Shown here: piece after piece, positions 1 through 8,183 of the stretch
Layout: each line of letters starts with the position of its first letter
Position numbering within the stretch: position 1 is the stretch's first letter
Assembly (NCBI GenBank): GCA_016845785.1
Contig: JAERSH010000044.1
Span: 124,001-188,000 of the forward strand
Direction of reading: 5' to 3'
Source: Fidelibacterota bacterium
Lineage (GTDB): Bacteria > Fidelibacterota > Marinisomatia > Marinisomatales > TCS55
DNA length: 64,000 bases
Program-made: the position numbers and the translations under genes
Notes under the pieces: model-generated
What the model was told of the DNA's origin: nothing
Databases searched by the model: none
What the model saw: the letters and a program-made list of their open reading frames with translations, nothing else

Positions 1-1116
1 GAACAAATTTCACTTCCTGATTCTACTGTACTTAGTCGGGATACAACAAAGACCATTGGTACACTTGCCACATCCATTACTGTGCCCGAAGATAGTGAGC
101 ATTATTATCGTTTATCCTTGAATGATGATTGGGGAAATAAGACGAAAAGCAGGGTGTGGGGTGCATCGTCCTATCAACGGGTAATAAAAGTGGATTATTT
201 CCGCCCTATTGGCGATGATATCACCATCCAAAATTTGGGTCCCTCCTTACCATTTACCCAATTACTGTCCAATGTGAATGCTCAGTTTCCTGTATGGATT
301 CAAAATGGAAATAAAGTCTTTGCACTCATGGATGGAGGAATGGGGCTCATTGTGAATGAAGATGGATCTGGATTGAGAACAATTTCAGGAGAAGTCCCAC
401 AAGATGTAGGATTTAATCCGGATCAAACGTTGGCAGTTTATGCCGGTGCAGATCACAATATTTATATTGCATATTTAGAGAAGGACCAAGCACCAATTCG
501 AATCACCAATTCCACAAATAACGAATGGTATTCAGATCCTGAATTCATCGATGGTGGTAATAAAATTTTATATAGTCAGCGAAAGCATCAAGCAAACAAC
601 AATGTGGGTGTAAAGGATATTTACACCATGGATTTGGATGGGCTTAATGTGGTGCAAATTACCAATGCGCCAAATGTAGATAAATTTATCATGCCTCGGT
701 TAAATCCTGCCGGAAATAAAATGCTCTATGTTAAAGAAGAAGATGGGCTTCACATATTGAATTATCCGGGAGATAATATCGGTTCTCCTGTCACGAAGTC
801 GGGATCGGTGAAAGTGGTTCCTGAGGCGAGTGAACATTTTCGAAATATCCGATGGTCGCCAGACGGAAATAAAGCGGTCATGTGGTCTAAAGAAAATGGT
901 ACGTATTTTCTTTATATATACGATGGAAATACTACGCCGCCCTTAAGGTTACTCCAATCCGGTGGCCGATATGGTGATTGGGTCAATAATGACACGGTAT
1001 TGTTTCGATATGAATCCACGGATGCCATGTATACAAAAGTAATTACTGATGACTCAGGGGAAGAACCTGTGTTATTTTACGACGCCCCATGGGCACAACT
1101 TCAACCAAGGCAATAA
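1..1116 (+). CDS. TolB-like beta-propeller protein, C-terminal part (5' end outside window)
   Basis: The frame is open from base 1, so the start lies upstream; 371 residues are visible. The first ~50 resemble the end of a fibronectin III-like module. The rest shows TolB/PD40-type blades with recurring signatures such as DIYTMDLDGLNVVQIT and IRWSPDGNKAVMWS, the usual 'YxMDxDGxNxxxLT' and 'PxWSPDG' patterns. Such propellers usually work in the periplasm or at the outer surface as binding modules. The exact partner cannot be inferred. The stop is 3 bases before the next start, so it probably shares a transcript with the thioesterase gene. A GTG at 82 is an internal codon and need not be a start. 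Confidence 0.75.
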   Translation, partial: EQISLPDSTVLSRDTTKTIGTLATSITVPEDSEHYYRLSLNDDWGNKTKSRVWGASSYQRVIKVDYFRPIGDDITIQNLGPSLPFTQLLSNVNAQFPVWIQNGNKVFALMDGGMGLIVNEDGSGLRTISGEVPQDVGFNPDQTLAVYAGADHNIYIAYLEKDQAPIRITNSTNNEWYSDPEFIDGGNKILYSQRKHQANNNVGVKDIYTMDLDGLNVVQITNAPNVDKFIMPRLNPAGNKMLYVKEEDGLHILNYPGDNIGSPVTKSGSVKVVPEASEHFRNIRWSPDGNKAVMWSKENGTYFLYIYDGNTTPPLRLLQSGGRYGDWVNNDTVLFRYESTDAMYTKVITDDSGEEPVLFYDAPWAQLQPRQ

Positions 1117-1119
1117 ACT

Positions 1120-1548
1120 ATGAAAATGCGATCTTTAAGACGAGAAGATTTCGAATTTATTATCGAAATGGAACCACGATGGCGAGATATGGACGGGTTG
1201 CGTCATATAAACCATGCAACCTATCTGTCCTTCTTAGAAACAGTCCGAATACGATATATGGAACAATTGGGGATTGACGTTAATGAATGGGAAGGTGAGA
1301 ATAGTTCAATTTTGGCCGGGATGAAAATCGATTATCATCAACAATCTACCTATCCAAACCAATATGATATTGGTGCACGCGTGGTAAGAATCGGTCATAA
1401 GAGCTTTGATATTTTAAATGCACTGTTTGAAGAAAATAATCCAATCCCTGTGGTGACGGGTGTATTTACTGTGATTGGGTTTAATTATGCCCTTCAAGAA
1501 ACCGTACCGGTATCGGATATAATAAAAAAGGAATGCCGCCCCCTTTAA
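1120..1548 (+). CDS. Acyl-CoA thioesterase, 4-hydroxybenzoyl-CoA thioesterase (hotdog) family
   Basis: A 142-residue single hotdog domain, the normal length for the YbgC/FadM/4HBT group. The N-terminal signature RWRDMDGLRHINHATYLSF (residues ~20-38) matches the family pattern RxxDxDxxGHxNN. The Asp at ~25 is the expected catalytic or ground residue and the helix that follows is the hotdog 'sausage'. Members hydrolyse acyl-CoA thioesters in the cytoplasm; the chain specificity cannot be read here. The gene starts 3 bases after the propeller gene and its stop overlaps the start of the next gene (TAATG), which suggests translational coupling. Confidence 0.85.
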   Translation: MKMRSLRREDFEFIIEMEPRWRDMDGLRHINHATYLSFLETVRIRYMEQLGIDVNEWEGENSSILAGMKIDYHQQSTYPNQYDIGARVVRIGHKSFDILNALFEENNPIPVVTGVFTVIGFNYALQETVPVSDIIKKECRPL

Positions 1549-4331
1549 TGGATATTCCCGCCGGCATATCATCGAATCGGTGGTCAACGCGCCTCATAGA
1601 TCGTTTGGCCTATGCCCACGATGCCAGCATGTACAGGTTGGTACCTCAGGCCGTAGTTCGCCCTGAATCAGAACAGGATGTTCAATCATTACTCCTTTAT
1701 GCAAATGATACCAAAACGCCTGTAACATTTCGAACTGGCGGCACATCCCTCTCAGGACAATCGATTACTGACGGTATCATTGCTGAAGTGGTGCGAGGGT
1801 GGCAGGATAATGAGGTTTTAGACCAAGGGAAAGCCATTCGGTTATCACCGGGAGTGATCGGCGCCAGAGCCAATTTATATTTATCTCCTTTTCAAAAACG
1901 GATTGGTCCTGATCCTGCTTCAATTAACGCGGCTCGCATTGGCGGTATCATTTCTAATAATTCATCAGGCATGGTTTGTGGTGTAAAGTATAATGCATAC
2001 CACACCATGAAGCATATCCGTTTTATGCTGGCAAATGGACACATTTACGATACCCGAAACCCAGATGATTATGATCGATTTGTTTCGGAAGAACTTGGAT
2101 TGGCACAGGGATTATTAACCTGTAAAGCAGAAATAGAATTTCGGCAAGAATTAATCGATAAAATACGAGATAAGTATTGTATTAAAAATACATTAGGATA
2201 TTCACTTAATGCATTAATTGATTATGATCATCCCCTTGATATATTTGCACATTTAATCATTGGTGCAGAGGGCACATTGGCTTTTTTCTCATCTGTAGAA
2301 TTAGAAACGATTGATGATCCACCGCTTAAATCTACAGGGTTAGTCTTATTTGAATCGGTAGAAGCCGCTGTATCCGCTTTACCCATTTTGGTAGATGAAG
2401 GTGCAGATGCCATAGAAATGTTGGATGATGCATCATTGAGAACAGCTCGATATGTAAAAGATGCACCTTATGATTATAAATCTATTCAAGATCAGTCGGC
2501 AGGGTTATTATTTGAATTTCAAAAAAATGATGGTCAATCTATTGAGGCATTAAATATGACCATTCCAAAAGCATTAATTTCTGTCGGCGGCAATTTACCT
2601 TTGGGTATGACAGACCATGTTAAATCTCGAATGGATTTATGGAATATTCGTAAAGGACTTTATCCAACCGTGGGTGCTATGCGCCAAAAAGGGACCAGCG
2701 TAATCACGGAAGATTTATGTTATGATTACCGAGATTTGCCCAAGGTAGTAAATGAACTCAAATCCATTTGTAATCATTGGCAATATGATGATGCTGTCAT
2801 ATTTGGCCATGCGAAGGATGGGAATTTACATTTTGCCGCTTCCATGGATTTAAATAGTGCAGATGGGGCCAGTCGGTTTGAAGGTCTTTTAGATGATATG
2901 GTAGATTTAACTGCAGGTAAGTTCAATGGATCATTGAAAGCAGAACATGGCACCGGCAGAAATATGGCACCATTTGTGGAATATGAATGGGGTGGAGATC
3001 TCTATGAAATCATGTGGAAAATTAAAAAATTAGCGGATCCAAACCATATTCTGAATCCCGATGTTCTGTTAACGAAGGACAAAAAGCTCCATGTTAAAAA
3101 TTTGAAAAAAATGCCCATTGTTTCAGATGAAGTGGATCTCTGTGTCGAATGTGGGTTTTGTGAACCGGTTTGTCCATCAAAAGAAATAACCATGACGCCA
3201 CGTCAGCGGATTGCCATTCAGAGAGAAATTGCAATGGGCAATGGAGATACTTCTGTTCTGAATGATTATAATTATGATGGTATTGATACATGTGCCACCG
3301 ACGGATTATGCGAAATTGCTTGTCCTGTTAATATTAATACCGGCACGTATATAAAATCCTTAAAGCAGGATCATCATTCATCATTGGCTCATGGAATGAG
3401 CCAGTGGATGGCCAATCACTTTGGATTCGCTCAGTCTATGGCGCGAATGGGGTTAAGAATAGGGAAGGGCATGGAATCCATCTTTGGTGCATCAATGATG
3501 ATTAAGGTTTCTAATGGATTCCATAGTTTAATTGGTACACCGAAATGGCATCGTAATTTGCCCCATCATGCATCGAAGATGAATATTTCTCACCCTGTAC
3601 AGAATACAAAATGGGTTTATTATCCTTCTTGTTTAACTCGCGTATTTTCCAGCGATGGTGCCAAAACATCCCTATCAGATATGGTGTTGGAAATTGGTAA
3701 TAATTCAGGACAGCCCGTCATGATTCCGGATCAAATTCAATCCACTTGCTGCAGCCAGCCATTTGCCTCAAAAGGGTATAAAGAGGCGGCCCGTTTGATA
3801 CAAGAAAAAACAATTAATTTATTGTGGGCATCATCTAATGAAGGTGAATTACCAATTGTGGTAGATACATCGCCTTGCACCTATCAATTTTTGCATCCCA
3901 ATACAGATTTGAGTAATGATACTAAATCGAAATTAGACGCATTAACGATCGTGGATATTGTGGCATTTTTGACTGAATGTGTACAAAAGTCCGACTTGCC
4001 AAAGCTCCAAAAAGAAATTGCACTTCATCCCACATGTTCAACTGAAAAAATGGGACATTCAGCTACCATGGAAAAATTGGCCAAATCCTGCGTAGAAAAA
4101 GTGAAAGTGCCTACCCATTGGGGGTGTTGTGGGTTTGCCGGGGACAAAGGATTAAATACGCCGGAATTAAATGAATCAGCGATTAAAAATGAATTAAAGG
4201 ATGTTCACGGTATTTCTGAAGGATATTCTACCAGTAAAACTTGTGAAATGGGGATGAGTCAAATAACTGAACCGAGATATAAATCTATGGTATATTTGGT
4301 TGCAGATTATCTAAAACAAGGTGTGAACTAA
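1548..4331 (+). CDS. FAD-binding and (4Fe-4S) CCG-domain dehydrogenase (D-lactate/2-hydroxyacid dehydrogenase-like)
   Basis: A large fused dehydrogenase of about 927 residues. It begins with a PCMH-type FAD-binding domain (GGTSLSGQS near residue 70; ISNNSSGMVCG near 135) and the FAD-oxidase C-terminal domain (FGHAKDGNLHF; KAEHGTGRNMAPF). Two ferredoxin-like cysteine clusters follow: CVECGFCEPVCPS from residue ~532 and CATDGLCEIACP from ~582. The end carries two CCG-type cysteine motifs (TCCSQPFAS at ~733; WGCCGFAG at ~858). This is the GlpC/Dld2-like architecture that oxidises a 2-hydroxy acid such as D-lactate or glycolate and passes electrons to the membrane pool. The substrate is inferred only from the family. 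ATG 1548 overlaps the upstream stop; an in-frame ATG at 1533 is the alternative start. Confidence 0.88.
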   Translation: MDIPAGISSNRWSTRLIDRLAYAHDASMYRLVPQAVVRPESEQDVQSLLLYANDTKTPVTFRTGGTSLSGQSITDGIIAEVVRGWQDNEVLDQGKAIRLSPGVIGARANLYLSPFQKRIGPDPASINAARIGGIISNNSSGMVCGVKYNAYHTMKHIRFMLANGHIYDTRNPDDYDRFVSEELGLAQGLLTCKAEIEFRQELIDKIRDKYCIKNTLGYSLNALIDYDHPLDIFAHLIIGAEGTLAFFSSVELETIDDPPLKSTGLVLFESVEAAVSALPILVDEGADAIEMLDDASLRTARYVKDAPYDYKSIQDQSAGLLFEFQKNDGQSIEALNMTIPKALISVGGNLPLGMTDHVKSRMDLWNIRKGLYPTVGAMRQKGTSVITEDLCYDYRDLPKVVNELKSICNHWQYDDAVIFGHAKDGNLHFAASMDLNSADGASRFEGLLDDMVDLTAGKFNGSLKAEHGTGRNMAPFVEYEWGGDLYEIMWKIKKLADPNHILNPDVLLTKDKKLHVKNLKKMPIVSDEVDLCVECGFCEPVCPSKEITMTPRQRIAIQREIAMGNGDTSVLNDYNYDGIDTCATDGLCEIACPVNINTGTYIKSLKQDHHSSLAHGMSQWMANHFGFAQSMARMGLRIGKGMESIFGASMMIKVSNGFHSLIGTPKWHRNLPHHASKMNISHPVQNTKWVYYPSCLTRVFSSDGAKTSLSDMVLEIGNNSGQPVMIPDQIQSTCCSQPFASKGYKEAARLIQEKTINLLWASSNEGELPIVVDTSPCTYQFLHPNTDLSNDTKSKLDALTIVDIVAFLTECVQKSDLPKLQKEIALHPTCSTEKMGHSATMEKLAKSCVEKVKVPTHWGCCGFAGDKGLNTPELNESAIKNELKDVHGISEGYSTSKTCEMGMSQITEPRYKSMVYLVADYLKQGVN

Positions 4332-4421
4332 CGCACTTGAGGTCTGGTGATTCTATGGTAAATTCGACTGAAATTATTATCCACATTACGACAATTAAAG
4401 GACGGGGAACCTAAAAGCCTT

Positions 4422-6656
4422 ATGTTGAAAAGATTACCAATTTTATGCCTCATTTTAATGGGGTCTCTGCTTTCGGCAGAAACCATCGGCCGCGTTATGA
4501 AAGCCAATGGAGAAGTGCTCATTAAACCCATTGGCGGCGGATCATATTCTGTAGCTGTAAAGCCGGGACAGGCCATTGCCAATGGAGATGCCATTCGCGT
4601 TGGCGAATCTAGTTTTGCGGTGGTTATATTTTTGGACGATAAATCTGTAGTAAAAATTCGTGAAAATACAGATTTCCAATTTGTAGAAACCTCTAATACC
4701 CGAAGTCTAATTATTGAGCAGGGGACAACCCTTCATAACGTCAATAAAGACAATCGCAAAAAGACATATCGAGTCGAGACACCTGTATCAGTTGCATCTG
4801 TAAAAGGCACTGAATTTTCTGCATTTCATGATGCCATAGCGGGGATAGACAAATTTGTCGGTAAAACTGGGAATTTCGAAGTATTTAATACCATTAGCGG
4901 TATGACCGTGAATGTAGGGGCAGGGCAAAAGGCTGTATCCAATGCGTTGGGGCAATTGATTCCAGCACCGGCCCAACCGGGGGATTATCCTCAGGATCCT
5001 GAAGGTGGTATACCTGACCAACAACAGGAAGAACCACAACCGGAAGATAGTCATGATACTCAAGATCAAAAGCAGGATCAGCCAGAACAACGGCAAGAGG
5101 ATACACGTCAAGAAGATCCTCAACAAGATCAAACAGAACCAGAAACCCAATCTGAACCATCGGATCCACAACCGGATCAACCCCAAACAGGGGATACCCC
5201 CAAACCAAAACCCAAGAAACCACTCAATCTGGGATTGGGTGTCGGTTCAGCAACAATTGACGGAAAATTGTATAATCAAGTGGCTTTGCGTCCGCAACTC
5301 TCATTCGGGAAATTAGGCATTGGTTTAGACTTGCCGATTTATATTGACAATGAAGGTAACATTCGAAAAGATGAATGGGATGAAGCTTCAGATATTATAG
5401 ACAAGTTTCTCTACATTAGCTGGGGAAAAAAATCCGATCCATTCTGGTTCAAATGGGGTGCGTTGAGTAATGTAACCCTTGGTTATGGCGGATTGCTAGG
5501 CGGTTATTCCAATATGATGGAATTTCCATCCGTACGAAAAGTGGGCATCAATACAGGCATGACTTTCGGTAATTTTGGCACGGAAGTATTTCTATCGAAT
5601 ATGAAAGAATTTACACGGGGCGGTACGCTGATGGGATTGCGTGGAACATATAAACTATCAGATGCAATTCCACTAACCTTTGGTGTGAATTTTGTCATGG
5701 ATATGAATCAATTCTCAGGATTAAAAGATGCGGATGATGATACGTATCCGGATATATTTGATGATTTTCCAAATGATAAAGATTATTGGAATGATACGGA
5801 CGGAGACGGTATTGCCGATAAAGATGGTGGAAACAAAGAGCCGGATACAGGCTGGGATATAGATGCAGACGGTGACAATATTCTGGATACGGTCGATGGT
5901 GAAGTGAAATTAAAACCGACCCCATTCAGTTTGAAAAATAATAAAGCCACCGCCCAAGGATTTGCTATCGATCTAGGCTATCCTGTCATTAAGAGTAAAG
6001 CTTTTAGTCTTGAAGCCTACATGGAATACAATAAATTGATTTTCCCGAAGGTGGCGGGCGACTCATACTATAGCCGAAAGGCCATGGATGGGACAGGGAT
6101 TACCGTCCCTGGTGTAAGGGCAAGCCTGTTCAGTTTCTTAAATGTGAGTTTCGAATACAGAATAAAACAGGGTTATTTTGCACCTCAGTTCTTTGATGGC
6201 AGTTATGACCTCTCTCGTGTGGTCGCGGAATTCAGCGATGCGGGTACCATTATCAGAACAAAGGAACAAGTGGTCTTAGTGGATTCATCCAATACATCTG
6301 GAATGTATGGTGCTGCTTCCGCCAATTTATTTAATCTCATGAGCTTTAATGCAGCCTATGCCAGCATGAAGGGTGAAGGGGATGTGGAATTCAACAGCTT
6401 CAATGCGATGCTAAATCTGAATGCTGAAAAAATTCCAAAACTGAGTGTGGCTCAAGTCTATTATCAACGGAATAACGATAAGAACCCATTTGACTTTTCT
6501 AACCCATCCATCAATACCATTTTTGGATATAAGGTTGGATATGAAGTGAGTGGTGGTGTGAGTTTAATTTGGGACTTCCGTCAATTTTATAGAGATACGG
6601 GCACAGGATTAGAACCGGTGAAACAAACCACTATTGAAACTGCATTCAATTTCTAA
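4422..6656 (+). CDS. FecR-domain protein with acidic PQ-rich linker, TSP3-like calcium repeats and C-terminal beta-barrel
   Basis: 744 residues with a signal peptide (LPILCLILMGSLLSA, cut near residue 20). A FecR domain spans about 25-170 (GRVMKANGEVLIKP, VSVASVKGTEFSAF). A glutamine/proline/aspartate-rich linker runs from ~185 to 265. The C-terminal ~480 residues look like alternating aromatic beta-strands and end in FNF, as expected for an outer-membrane barrel. At about 430-500 an Asp-rich segment (DADDDTYPDIFDDFPND; NDTDGDGIADKDG; DIDADGDNILD) matches thrombospondin type 3-like calcium loops, probably sitting in an extracellular loop of the barrel. FecR domains are usually periplasmic binding or signalling modules; the joint architecture suggests an envelope-spanning structural or sensing protein. 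No specific function can be assigned. Confidence 0.75.
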   Translation: MLKRLPILCLILMGSLLSAETIGRVMKANGEVLIKPIGGGSYSVAVKPGQAIANGDAIRVGESSFAVVIFLDDKSVVKIRENTDFQFVETSNTRSLIIEQGTTLHNVNKDNRKKTYRVETPVSVASVKGTEFSAFHDAIAGIDKFVGKTGNFEVFNTISGMTVNVGAGQKAVSNALGQLIPAPAQPGDYPQDPEGGIPDQQQEEPQPEDSHDTQDQKQDQPEQRQEDTRQEDPQQDQTEPETQSEPSDPQPDQPQTGDTPKPKPKKPLNLGLGVGSATIDGKLYNQVALRPQLSFGKLGIGLDLPIYIDNEGNIRKDEWDEASDIIDKFLYISWGKKSDPFWFKWGALSNVTLGYGGLLGGYSNMMEFPSVRKVGINTGMTFGNFGTEVFLSNMKEFTRGGTLMGLRGTYKLSDAIPLTFGVNFVMDMNQFSGLKDADDDTYPDIFDDFPNDKDYWNDTDGDGIADKDGGNKEPDTGWDIDADGDNILDTVDGEVKLKPTPFSLKNNKATAQGFAIDLGYPVIKSKAFSLEAYMEYNKLIFPKVAGDSYYSRKAMDGTGITVPGVRASLFSFLNVSFEYRIKQGYFAPQFFDGSYDLSRVVAEFSDAGTIIRTKEQVVLVDSSNTSGMYGAASANLFNLMSFNAAYASMKGEGDVEFNSFNAMLNLNAEKIPKLSVAQVYYQRNNDKNPFDFSNPSINTIFGYKVGYEVSGGVSLIWDFRQFYRDTGTGLEPVKQTTIETAFNF

Positions 6657-6790
6657 TGGATGACAATCTGAAAACGGTGTACCGTTATGACGCCGGTGGA
6701 AAGGGCTTTCGCAAAGCAGCCATAGTTTTAATTGGGTTGGCAAGTGTGTTGGCCCTGTTCGGATTCTTTTGGGTTAAATCGTGGATTTAA
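6656..6790 (+). CDS. Small single-pass membrane protein, 44 residues
   Basis: ATG at 6656 overlaps the stop of the barrel gene (TAATG) and the frame runs 44 codons to TAA 6788-6790. The product has a charged N-terminal half (MDDNLKTVYRYDAGGKGFRK) and then one hydrophobic helix (AAIVLIGLASVLALFGFFWV) ending in KSWI. The layout is that of a small inner-membrane protein with the N terminus inside. The tight coupling upstream, and the SelW-like gene only 9 bases downstream behind an AGAGG ribosome-binding site, argue that it is a real operon member. I do not recognise a family. The main alternative is a chance ORF, but the overlap and the clear helix make that less likely. Confidence 0.6.
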   Translation: MDDNLKTVYRYDAGGKGFRKAAIVLIGLASVLALFGFFWVKSWI

Positions 6791-6799
6791 AGAGGTAAA

Positions 6800-7033
6800 A
6801 TGAATATTTCGATCGAATATTGTAACGAGTGAAACTATCTACCCAGGGCGGCCGGTCTGGCTACCAAGATTTTAGAAACATATGGGAATGGCGTCTCAGA
6901 ATTGCAACTCATTCCGTCTGGAGGCGGCGTGTTTGAAGTGACAAAGAATGGTCATCTTTTATTCTCGAAAAAACAAGAAAGCCGTTTTCCGGAAATGGAT
7001 GAAATATTTGAGTTGTTGGCAAAGCCAGTTTAG
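6800..7033 (+). CDS. SelW-like (Rdx family) selenoprotein with in-frame UGA = selenocysteine
   Basis: From ATG 6800 (AGAGG at 6791-6795) the frame meets TGA at 6830-6832 and then continues for 66 more codons to TAG 7031-7033. Read with Sec at the TGA it gives 77 residues: IEYCNE-U-NYLPRAAGLA, later GGGVFEVTKNGHLLFSKK and SRFPEMDEIFELL. These are the diagnostic blocks of the Rdx/SelW family: C-x-x-C/U then RAxxL, GxFEVxxNGxLxFSK, and RFPxxxEI. Sec occupies residue 11, the second redox position after Cys8. Rdx proteins have a thioredoxin-like fold and are taken to be small thiol-selenol oxidoreductases in the cytoplasm; the partner is unknown. A GGUCU-loop hairpin lies 14-32 bases past the UGA. 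It follows the 44-residue membrane protein and its end overlaps the next gene by 35 bases. Standard gene callers miss it. Confidence 0.88.
6847..6865 (+). promoter_or_regulatory. Bacterial SECIS-like hairpin downstream of the UGA codon
   Basis: Arms GGCGGCC (6847-6853) and GGCTACC (6859-6865) close a GGUCU loop (6854-6858). The pairs are G-C, G-C, one C/A mismatch, G-U, G-C, C-G, C-G. A lower helix ATCT 6837-6840 with AGAT 6867-6870 can extend it. The loop starts 21 bases after the UGA. The E. coli fdhF SECIS, as I recall it, also shows a GGUCU apical loop about 18 bases after its UGA, so both loop and spacing fit SelB-dependent recoding. The structure was drawn by eye. Confidence 0.75.
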
Positions 7034-7796
7034 ATATGTTTTATCTGCACTGCTTGTAATCCCACTCATGGGACAAGAGCGGGATGTGGTTAATATTACG
7101 CGACATATTGGCCATACGCTGGATGCGGAAGAAAATCTCCATTATAAAGTATTTACGGATATACCCAATTTTGAAAGTGCCCAGTTTTTTGAAATAAATC
7201 CCGACCGATTTGAAGCGCGCATATCTTATGTTGAGTATACCAAAACGAAATTGAGTAAACGGGCATATACATTAAAATCCCTGACTGAACTACAATTCCG
7301 TCTGAATCAAATGTCCCAGATTACAGATGAAATCCGAGAATCCTATCAAAAAAACTTAACTTATCTTCGCACCAAAGAAGTTTTAGAGAATATCCCCACA
7401 GGCCAATATGTATCGGTCAAAGATATTAATGGAAAATGGGTGCGAGGTACTTTATTGTCCTTTCAAAAAGAAAAGCTGCGATTACAAACCCCGTTTGCCG
7501 TTAAACAAATTCCAATGAGCCAAATGGAACGAATCAACTATCGGGAAAAAATTATGAACCGTCCTGAATGGAAATTGACCATATACGGTATCGCTGCATT
7601 CATGGGGTTCGGGATGATGGAATCTTGGAACCGGCAAACCAACCCGGAATGGGGTTCTAAATGGCACAATCGATTTATGGGAAGTATTTTTGGATTGGTG
7701 GCAGGGGCTGAGGTTTACGATACATCCATGATATTATTATCAAAGAAAACTCAGTTTGGACTTACACCTGCAGAATTAGATAAATTAAACCGTTGA
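6999..7796 (+). CDS. Uncharacterised signal-peptide protein with SH3-like central segment and hydrophobic C-terminal region
   Basis: About 265 residues when started at ATG 6999, which gives a plausible signal peptide (SQFRYVLSALLVIPLMGQ). A longer start at 6948 would place an unlikely basic extension inside the selenoprotein gene. Residues ~125-180 (GQYVSVKDINGKWVRGTL, then KLRLQTPFAVKQIPMSQMERI) resemble a small Sm/SH3-like beta-barrel that ends in a 'xIpxxxIxxI' strand. Two hydrophobic stretches follow (LTIYGIAAFMGFGMM; FMGSIFGLVAGAEVY) and could be membrane segments. I recognise no named family. It overlaps the selenoprotein by 35 bases, which suggests coupled translation and perhaps a common envelope role. 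Confidence 0.65.
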   Translation: MKYLSCWQSQFRYVLSALLVIPLMGQERDVVNITRHIGHTLDAEENLHYKVFTDIPNFESAQFFEINPDRFEARISYVEYTKTKLSKRAYTLKSLTELQFRLNQMSQITDEIRESYQKNLTYLRTKEVLENIPTGQYVSVKDINGKWVRGTLLSFQKEKLRLQTPFAVKQIPMSQMERINYREKIMNRPEWKLTIYGIAAFMGFGMMESWNRQTNPEWGSKWHNRFMGSIFGLVAGAEVYDTSMILLSKKTQFGLTPAELDKLNR

Positions 7797-7811
7797 AAAA
7801 TCGGAGATAAT

Positions 7812-8183
7812 GTGCCAGAGACTCAAAAAGAATTCAATCAAGACTATTTAGCGGAAAAGCTTCAAGCCATCGGTGATAAGTTGGGGGATGCTTATGGTGC
7901 ACCCCTCATGGATGAATTGATCACCCGAATGGAGCGGACCGTAGCCCACTTTAACGAAGAAGTGGATGTAATGGTCAATACGCTCAAAAGCCGAACAAAA
8001 AATCAAAGAGGCCTGTTGGCATCCATGCGGGGAGAAGATCCAAACGCAGAACCGGTTGAATTAAGCGATTTAGAGAAAAAATTGGAAGCTGAAGGTGGGA
8101 GCAAAAAACAGAAAAAAGAAAAAACTGAAGCGCCGCCTAAAAAGAAAAAGTTTTCTCTATTTAAACGAAAAAAGAAAAAATGA
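7812..8183 (+). CDS. Uncharacterised coiled-coil protein, paralogue of the 26993-27328 product
   Basis: 123 residues from GTG 7812 (GGAGATA upstream). The conserved block YLAEKLQAIGDKLGDAYGAP followed by LMDELITRMERTV and FNEEVDVMV aligns closely with the product encoded at 26993-27328. After it come a predicted amphipathic helix and a lysine-rich tail (PPKKKKFSLFKRKKKK). No signal peptide or membrane helix is visible, so it is probably cytoplasmic; the basic tail could bind nucleic acid or the membrane face. The next gene overlaps by ATGA. The family is not recognised, but two copies in one window point to a lineage-specific conserved family. Confidence 0.65.
   Translation: MPETQKEFNQDYLAEKLQAIGDKLGDAYGAPLMDELITRMERTVAHFNEEVDVMVNTLKSRTKNQRGLLASMRGEDPNAEPVELSDLEKKLEAEGGSKKQKKEKTEAPPKKKKFSLFKRKKKK

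Noticed and set aside
4788-5223. Minus-strand frames opposite the PQ-rich linker of the FecR protein
   Set aside because: They are antisense shadows of a low-complexity Gln/Pro/Asp repeat, without family signatures or ribosome-binding sites.
6948-6998. N-terminal extension of the 6999-7796 gene into the selenoprotein frame
   Set aside because: The extension is basic, destroys the signal peptide that starts at 6999 and lies wholly within the SelW-like coding region; it results from an ORF search that takes the longest frame.
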